The position numbers and the translations under genes are program-made. Of a DNA stretch of 7,138 nucleotides, positions 4,066 through 7,138 are shown piece after piece (the first letter of the stretch is position 1; each line of letters opens with the position of its first letter). Source of the DNA: an uncultured Caldilineales bacterium (GTDB taxonomy: Bacteria > Chloroflexota > Anaerolineae > JAAEKA01); NCBI GenBank assembly GCA_937907455.1, contig CALESQ010000045.1, positions 1 through 7,138 on the forward strand, read 5' to 3'. Under the pieces are notes generated by a model. That model searched no databases and was not told the origin of the DNA. It saw only the letters and a list, made by a program, of their open reading frames with translations.

Positions 4066-5535
4066 TTAGGTTGTTGGATAGATTGCGCAGCGGAACCCCA
4101 CGCTATCGCCCGAGGTGCTCCGCGCACCGCCGAGATGCGACGCCCAGACCCCGGCATACGAGCTGCTGTACCAGTGCCCGCCGGAGATCGTGCACATGTC
4201 GTTCGGGCGGTAGTCATAAAACCCATCATTACCAAAAGCGTTTGTGCCCAAGACACCGCCAAAAAGGGGAATTCCAAGACCTGTTGCAGTCCAACCAGTA
4301 CCGCTTGCTAGTTCGCTAAACACTTGCGCTGCATTGCCAAAGCTCTTAGTCGTGGACGATGCTGCGGCGGCGCCGACGGTCGCTCCTAGATTGTCGTAAT
4401 TTGCGGCTAGACCACTGGCACCCCAGGCGTCTGTTGATAGAGTATTTCCACTGGTTAGACTACTCATAGCAACGGATGTCTTTACTGCGTAATAGGCAGT
4501 TCCGTCGGAAGTCATTCCGAGATTGATTTCCCACATGAGTCCATTTAGGTCGGCCACGCCGCACGCCTGCCCGTTGTGGGTGGTTTTCTCGAAAGGAACA
4601 GCGCTGCCCGTCTGGGCGCAGTAGGAATACCCATCTGAGACATAGAGGACGGACGCATCCTGGCTATCGCGCAGGGCATTATTATTGCAGCCCTTTGGAA
4701 AGTTGTTCGTAGCGTCGTACCAAGCGCAGTACGTTGTGTTCGGGCTTTGCTGTCCGTGCGCATAGGACAATCTCGCCAAGGCCGCGAATATGAATCGACT
4801 AGAGCAGAAGAATTTCGACCCGCGTGTTTTGGCAGCATCCAGCGCGCCGTAATAGGCATTTGCCGGCGATCCATTGAGGCTAGCAAACGGGTTATGCGCA
4901 CTATTGGACGATAGCGGGTTGCCATTTTTTATCGAAGCTGCTATCCCACCATTATTCGAGCACAGGTATTTATCTGCAAATACGCCAGACTTGATAGCCC
5001 CGCCATCCCAGAACGCCCTTTCAACAGCGTATCCGCTGGCAATGAGGAAGTCTTGCAATCTTGGATCGTGCTGCACAATCGAGCACTGATTGACAGCGAG
5101 GCCGTTTGATCCGGTGCCCCACTTGTACCAGTAGCGAGGGATAAAGCACATGATAGAGCCGGACGCAGGATGAATATAGTTGCCAAAATTGGCATTCATT
5201 TTGTCGGTGTAGCCGGAAAGCCCAACAAGGCCGTCGGGCACATAGGCTGGATTACATACGCCCATTCCTGCGCCTGGGCCGCCCATTGGCGCAGATGTGG
5301 ATTCACTATATCCGCTATAGATGCCAATCGCCGCAAGCTCTGCGGCGAGGTTTGGACGCCTGATATCAACGCTGCTAGCGTCAAATACAGACGAATCGGT
5401 AACAGAAACATATCCGGCTAGCCACAGATCGCGCGCCAAGCCCCACTGAAGCGTATAGGACAATCCGCTAACCAGCGGCCGCCCAAACAGATCAAACCGG
5501 CCATCTTTTATGCATGTTACAAAAACGTCGTTCAT
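4066..5535 (-). CDS. DGR variable (target) protein, C-type-lectin / FGE-like fold, phage surface adhesin
   Basis: 489 residues from the ATG at 5535. A GGAG eight bases upstream fixes this start; an in-frame GTG at 5553 has no such site. Residues 1-50 form a distinct N-terminal domain (VFVTCIKDGRFDLFGRPL, then WGLARDLWLAGYVSV), probably the virion anchor. A Gly/Pro-rich linker follows near 78-95. From about 110 on the sequence matches the lectin-fold target proteins of phage DGRs: CFIPRYWYKWG (130-140), GVFADKYLCSNN (184-195), AAKTRGSKFFCSSRFIFAALARLSYAHGQ (234-262), TTYCAWYDATNNFPKGCNNNAL (267-288), HNGQACGVADLNGLMWEINLG (320-340) and TSGWTATGLGIPLFGG-like segments. The C-terminus ends GGHWYSSSYAGVWASHLGGA...VGFRCA, the canonical variable-loop layout. 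Role by family: displayed ligand-binding protein whose binding loops are rewritten by reverse-transcriptase-directed mutagenesis. It sits between coat and gp4, not among tail fibres. GC is lower than in the coat gene except in the variable region. Confidence 0.87.
   Translation of the reverse strand: MNDVFVTCIKDGRFDLFGRPLVSGLSYTLQWGLARDLWLAGYVSVTDSSVFDASSVDIRRPNLAAELAAIGIYSGYSESTSAPMGGPGAGMGVCNPAYVPDGLVGLSGYTDKMNANFGNYIHPASGSIMCFIPRYWYKWGTGSNGLAVNQCSIVQHDPRLQDFLIASGYAVERAFWDGGAIKSGVFADKYLCSNNGGIAASIKNGNPLSSNSAHNPFASLNGSPANAYYGALDAAKTRGSKFFCSSRFIFAALARLSYAHGQQSPNTTYCAWYDATNNFPKGCNNNALRDSQDASVLYVSDGYSYCAQTGSAVPFEKTTHNGQACGVADLNGLMWEINLGMTSDGTAYYAVKTSVAMSSLTSGNTLSTDAWGASGLAANYDNLGATVGAAAASSTTKSFGNAAQVFSELASGTGWTATGLGIPLFGGVLGTNAFGNDGFYDYRPNDMCTISGGHWYSSSYAGVWASHLGGARSTSGDSVGFRCAIYPTT
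4084..4101 (-). other. Putative IMH-like GC-rich end of the variable region
   Basis: The coding-strand segment GTGGGGTTCCGCTGCGCA (V-G-F-R-C-A) closes the VR. In known DGRs a G/C-rich segment at the 3' end of VR (initiation of mutagenic homology) is where retrohoming begins, and it holds few or no adenines. This one has a single A, at its last base. Assignment is by position and composition only, since the template repeat is not in view. Confidence 0.6.
4084..4210 (-). other. DGR variable region (VR) at the 3' end of the target gene
   Basis: Right boundary approximate. It encodes about residues 443-484. Candidate diversified codons (third base C or T) are H454 CAC, Y456 TAC, S457 and S458 AGC, Y460 TAT, H467 CAT, G469 GGC, G470 GGT, S473 AGC, T474 ACC, G476 GGC, D477 GAT and S478 AGC. 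All are one or two A-changes away from AAC or AAT. Intervening framework codons (W455, A461-G462-V463-W464-A465, L468, A471-R472, V479-G480-F481-R482-C483) are conserved in C-type-lectin DGR targets. GC content is about 68% in this block, against 42-52% in the part of the gene just upstream. Confidence 0.83.
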
Positions 5536-5543
5536 TCGCGTAT

Positions 5544-5547
5544 CTCC
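5544..5547 (-). promoter_or_regulatory. Ribosome binding site (GGAG) fixing the start of the DGR target protein
   Basis: TTTGGAGAT lies eight bases before the ATG at 5535. It also lies inside the possible longer frame from GTG 5553, which therefore has no site of its own. The shorter start is preferred. Confidence 0.7.
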
Positions 5548-5552
5548 AAACA

Positions 5553-5572
5553 CGCCGAGGCGAACCCCGGCG
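5553..5572 (-). terminator. GC-rich hairpin with TTCG loop between coat gene and DGR target gene
   Basis: On the mRNA strand CGCCGGGG-TTCG-CCTCGGCG forms an eight-pair stem with one G-U wobble and a four-base loop. It is followed by TGTTTGG, so the U-tract is short and full intrinsic termination is doubtful. The hairpin sits 21 bases after the coat stop and about five bases before the GGAG of the next gene. It may partly terminate transcription, protect the 3' end of the abundant coat message, or modulate access to the target gene's ribosome binding site. It is the only substantial intergenic structure in the window. Confidence 0.55.
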
Positions 5573-5592
5573 CTTGTGGTTAATGATCGATG

Positions 5593-6810
5593 TTAGACCG
5601 TGTAATACTTGACGGCCAGCTCTGGATACGTCGCCGCCCAGCCGAACAGCACGTCGAGACGAGTAATTACGTTGTCGTTCGTGCCGTCGTAGAAGTCCGT
5701 AACCTTGATCGTGTATCCATTGTGCGAGATTTGCTCAACGCGCGCGCCAGTGCCGCTTGGTGGCGTTGCCATCGGCACCATTGCGAGGGTAAAGGCGTCC
5801 TCGTGGAAGCCGACGTTGCAGCCGTAGGAGGTAGAAGCCGCGCCCTTGATGACGTAGGGCTGGCCGGTCGTCGGCGATGCCGTGACGTTCTGATATGGCC
5901 CGCTGGTGACAATTGCCGGACTGATCGGGATAGAAGTTCCCGTCGCCACAACGTCTGCTGTAACCACGAAGTTGGCGAGAACCCCCGTCGATACTCGCGA
6001 CTGCGGATTGACGGCGAAAACGCCAGGAAGTGTAATCACAGTTCCCGCTGTAAGCGTTTGCGCAGCCGCAACCGGCTGGATAGTAACTGCAGACCCGGTT
6101 TGCCCGGATCCGTTGATGTTGGTCGCAACAGCGTTGCCGTTGGTATGCACCGCGACATTCTGGTCCATCGCATACGACAGGCCCAGGCTATCGACCATCA
6201 GCCCCGAGTCGAACTGCCGCCCGAGCTTTGCCTGGCCGTTGAACAGCCCGGCGAAACCACCAACCGTCGCCGCGTTCATGGCCGGGTTCATGATCAGGCC
6301 GCGCATGTTGTCGCGAGGCGCGCCCATTTCGTCGAGGCGCTGATTGATGCCGGTGATGGCCGCCAGCGACAGCGCTTGCGTCGTCGGCAGCGCGCCGGTC
6401 GGGTTCAGGCAGTTGTAGACCGCCGTCTTGGCGAGCAGCAGGCCAACTCGGTCGATCTCGTTGACGATGGTCGCCGCGGCGGCGTTGATCTTCTTCTGGA
6501 TGCGCCGATCGGTGATCTGCAGCGAGCGCTCGAACAGGTTGAAGTTCAAATCCGCGCCGCCCTGCGAAAGCGTCAGCGGAACAGAGTTGTCGACGGATGC
6601 CTGCGGCACAGAGACGCGCCCGGACCGATACGTATAGCGCGACGGCTTGCGGATGTTGATCGTCGCTCCAGGCTCGTAGCCGTCCCGCATCGACGCGCTA
6701 TGTACGGTTTCGTAGTCGCGATTGACCATGCCGCCGAACGCACAGTTATTTTCAATGACGGCCAGGGTCTCCTTGGCCAGAATGCTGCTGGTCAGCAGTG
6801 TATTACTCAT
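5593..6810 (-). CDS. Major capsid (coat) protein, P22 gp5 family
   Basis: 405 residues, close to the 430 of P22 gp5. It builds the icosahedral shell with an HK97-like fold, guided by the scaffolding protein encoded just upstream. Visible family features are an N-arm with SNTLLTSSILAKETLAVIEN (residues 2-21), a strand TINIRKPSRYTYR (50-62), the LNFNLFERSLQITDRRIQKKI segment (88-108) leading into a long helix (to about 128), the DEMGAPRDNMRGLIMNP segment (160-176), the telltale GTVITLPGVFAVNPQS (256-271) of P22-type coat proteins, and the late GFHEDAFTLAMVPM (334-347). The region about 215-310 corresponds to the extra beta-rich insertion domain typical of P22 coat. The ATG at 6810 has GGAG nine bases upstream. 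GC is high (70% over 6361-6420), giving long meaningless antisense frames. Confidence 0.9.
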   Translation of the reverse strand: MSNTLLTSSILAKETLAVIENNCAFGGMVNRDYETVHSASMRDGYEPGATINIRKPSRYTYRSGRVSVPQASVDNSVPLTLSQGGADLNFNLFERSLQITDRRIQKKINAAAATIVNEIDRVGLLLAKTAVYNCLNPTGALPTTQALSLAAITGINQRLDEMGAPRDNMRGLIMNPAMNAATVGGFAGLFNGQAKLGRQFDSGLMVDSLGLSYAMDQNVAVHTNGNAVATNINGSGQTGSAVTIQPVAAAQTLTAGTVITLPGVFAVNPQSRVSTGVLANFVVTADVVATGTSIPISPAIVTSGPYQNVTASPTTGQPYVIKGAASTSYGCNVGFHEDAFTLAMVPMATPPSGTGARVEQISHNGYTIKVTDFYDGTNDNVITRLDVLFGWAATYPELAVKYYTV

Positions 6811-6819
6811 GTTTTATTG

Positions 6820-6823
6820 CTCC
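6820..6823 (-). promoter_or_regulatory. Ribosome binding site (GGAG) for the coat gene
   Basis: ACGGAGCAATAAAAC precedes the ATG at 6810, with nine A-rich bases between GGAG and the start. It lies in the 26-base gap after the scaffold stop. Confidence 0.65.
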
Positions 6824-6836
6824 GTGATGATGTGGA

Positions 6837-7138
6837 TTACCGCCGCCTGAATGTCGCGCCTTGTTTGCGACGTGCGGCGATGTACTGGTCCATGTTTGCA
6901 GAGGCCAGATCGACTGCCGCAGGCGCGGACGATCGGACTGGCGTAATCGGCGCAGGCGCTTTGCTGGCCGGCTTTTCTCGTGGCGCGGCAGGAGTCGATA
7001 GCGAGGCCTCGATCCGTCCGATTTCCCTTGCCGCTGCCAGCGGCGAGAGTTCGTTTATACGCCTTACCGTTTCCGGGTGTTTGGCGAGGTGGTAGACGAC
7101 ATGAGGCCCGAAATCGCTGTCCCCGATCGTTTCGACGA
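6837..7138 (-). CDS. Phage scaffolding protein, C-terminal part (5' end off window)
   Basis: The last 99 residues and TAA stop of a gene entering from the right edge. The frame has no ATG near the edge and is open across it. It begins VETIGDSDFGPHVVYHLAKH and continues PETVRRINELSPLAAAREIGRIE (about window residues 21-43), a signature of scaffolding-like proteins placed before P22-type coat genes. A low-complexity Ala/Pro/Lys linker follows (about 48-74), then a basic C-terminus NMDQYIAARRKQGATFRRR. In P22 the basic C-terminal helix-turn-helix of scaffold binds coat and drives procapsid assembly; the basic end here would serve the same role. The coat gene follows after 26 bases, as expected. 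Confidence 0.82.
   Translation of the reverse strand, partial: VETIGDSDFGPHVVYHLAKHPETVRRINELSPLAAAREIGRIEASLSTPAAPREKPASKAPAPITPVRSSAPAAVDLASANMDQYIAARRKQGATFRRR

Noticed and set aside
4036..4070. A DGR-type hairpin just downstream of the variable region
   Set aside because: Only very short self-complementary pieces (CCTAATAGG, ATCGAT) are visible. None makes a stem comparable with the 8-bp hairpins known after phage VRs.
3942..4277. A 111-codon minus-strand frame overlapping the variable region and the start of the 144-residue gene
   Set aside because: It is in another frame across two well-supported genes, with Arg/Ser-rich composition typical of an out-of-frame reading.
5536..5553. A longer start (GTG at 5553) for the DGR target protein
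   Set aside because: The Shine-Dalgarno GGAG lies between this GTG and the ATG at 5535, so the ATG is better placed, and the GTG abuts the hairpin stem.
5590..7095. A 501-codon open frame on the plus strand opposite the coat and scaffold genes
   Set aside because: It is the antisense of strongly recognisable coat and scaffold genes in GC-rich DNA. Its product is Arg-rich with no family resemblance and no ribosome binding site.

Overview
This window is a stretch of tailed-phage or prophage DNA. All nine supportable genes lie on the minus strand, packed into what looks like one transcription unit read from right to left. The gene content and order match the head and head-completion module of a P22-type podovirus: scaffolding protein, coat protein (P22 gp5 family), head-completion/tail accessory factor (gp4 family) and a tail-hub/DNA-stabilisation protein (gp10 family). 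Such phages infect Gram-negative, mostly proteobacterial, hosts. The fairly GC-rich coding sequence fits a proteobacterial host, but the window does not identify the species.

In transcription order: the C-terminal 99 residues of a scaffolding protein (7138-6837); the coat protein (6810-5593); a 57-base gap with a strong GC hairpin (5572-5553); a 489-residue C-type-lectin-like protein (5535-4066) whose last ~45 residues carry the hallmarks of a diversity-generating retroelement (DGR) variable region; a 144-residue protein of unknown function (4053-3619); an 89-residue protein with a C10 tract near its end (3607-3338); the gp4-like protein (3341-2616); and three consecutive gp10-related reading frames (2612-2235, 2238-1225 and 1215 running off the left edge). 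Intergenic gaps are tiny. Two junctions are stop/start overlaps (ATGA at 3341-3338, GTGA at 2238-2235), so translational coupling is likely.

The most interesting feature is the DGR target gene. Its 3' end is a sharply bounded GC-rich block (about 68% GC, against about 42-52% just upstream in the same gene). It holds a string of NNY codons at the surface-loop positions of a C-type lectin fold and closes with a GC-rich segment encoding V-G-F-R-C-A. Neither a template repeat nor a reverse transcriptase is present in the window, so the mutagenic machinery must lie outside it or act in trans. The gene sits between coat and gp4, not in the tail-fibre region, and together with its 144-residue neighbour it has lower GC than the coat gene. 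This suggests an inserted cassette, possibly a diversified capsid- or neck-displayed adhesin.

The second notable feature is the gp10 region. Two successive genes begin with the same N-terminal module, and the similarity extends at DNA level upstream of both start codons. This points to a tandem duplication that left a short truncated copy upstream. Three Ig-like 'YNG...ATG' modules are also spread through the gp10-like frames.
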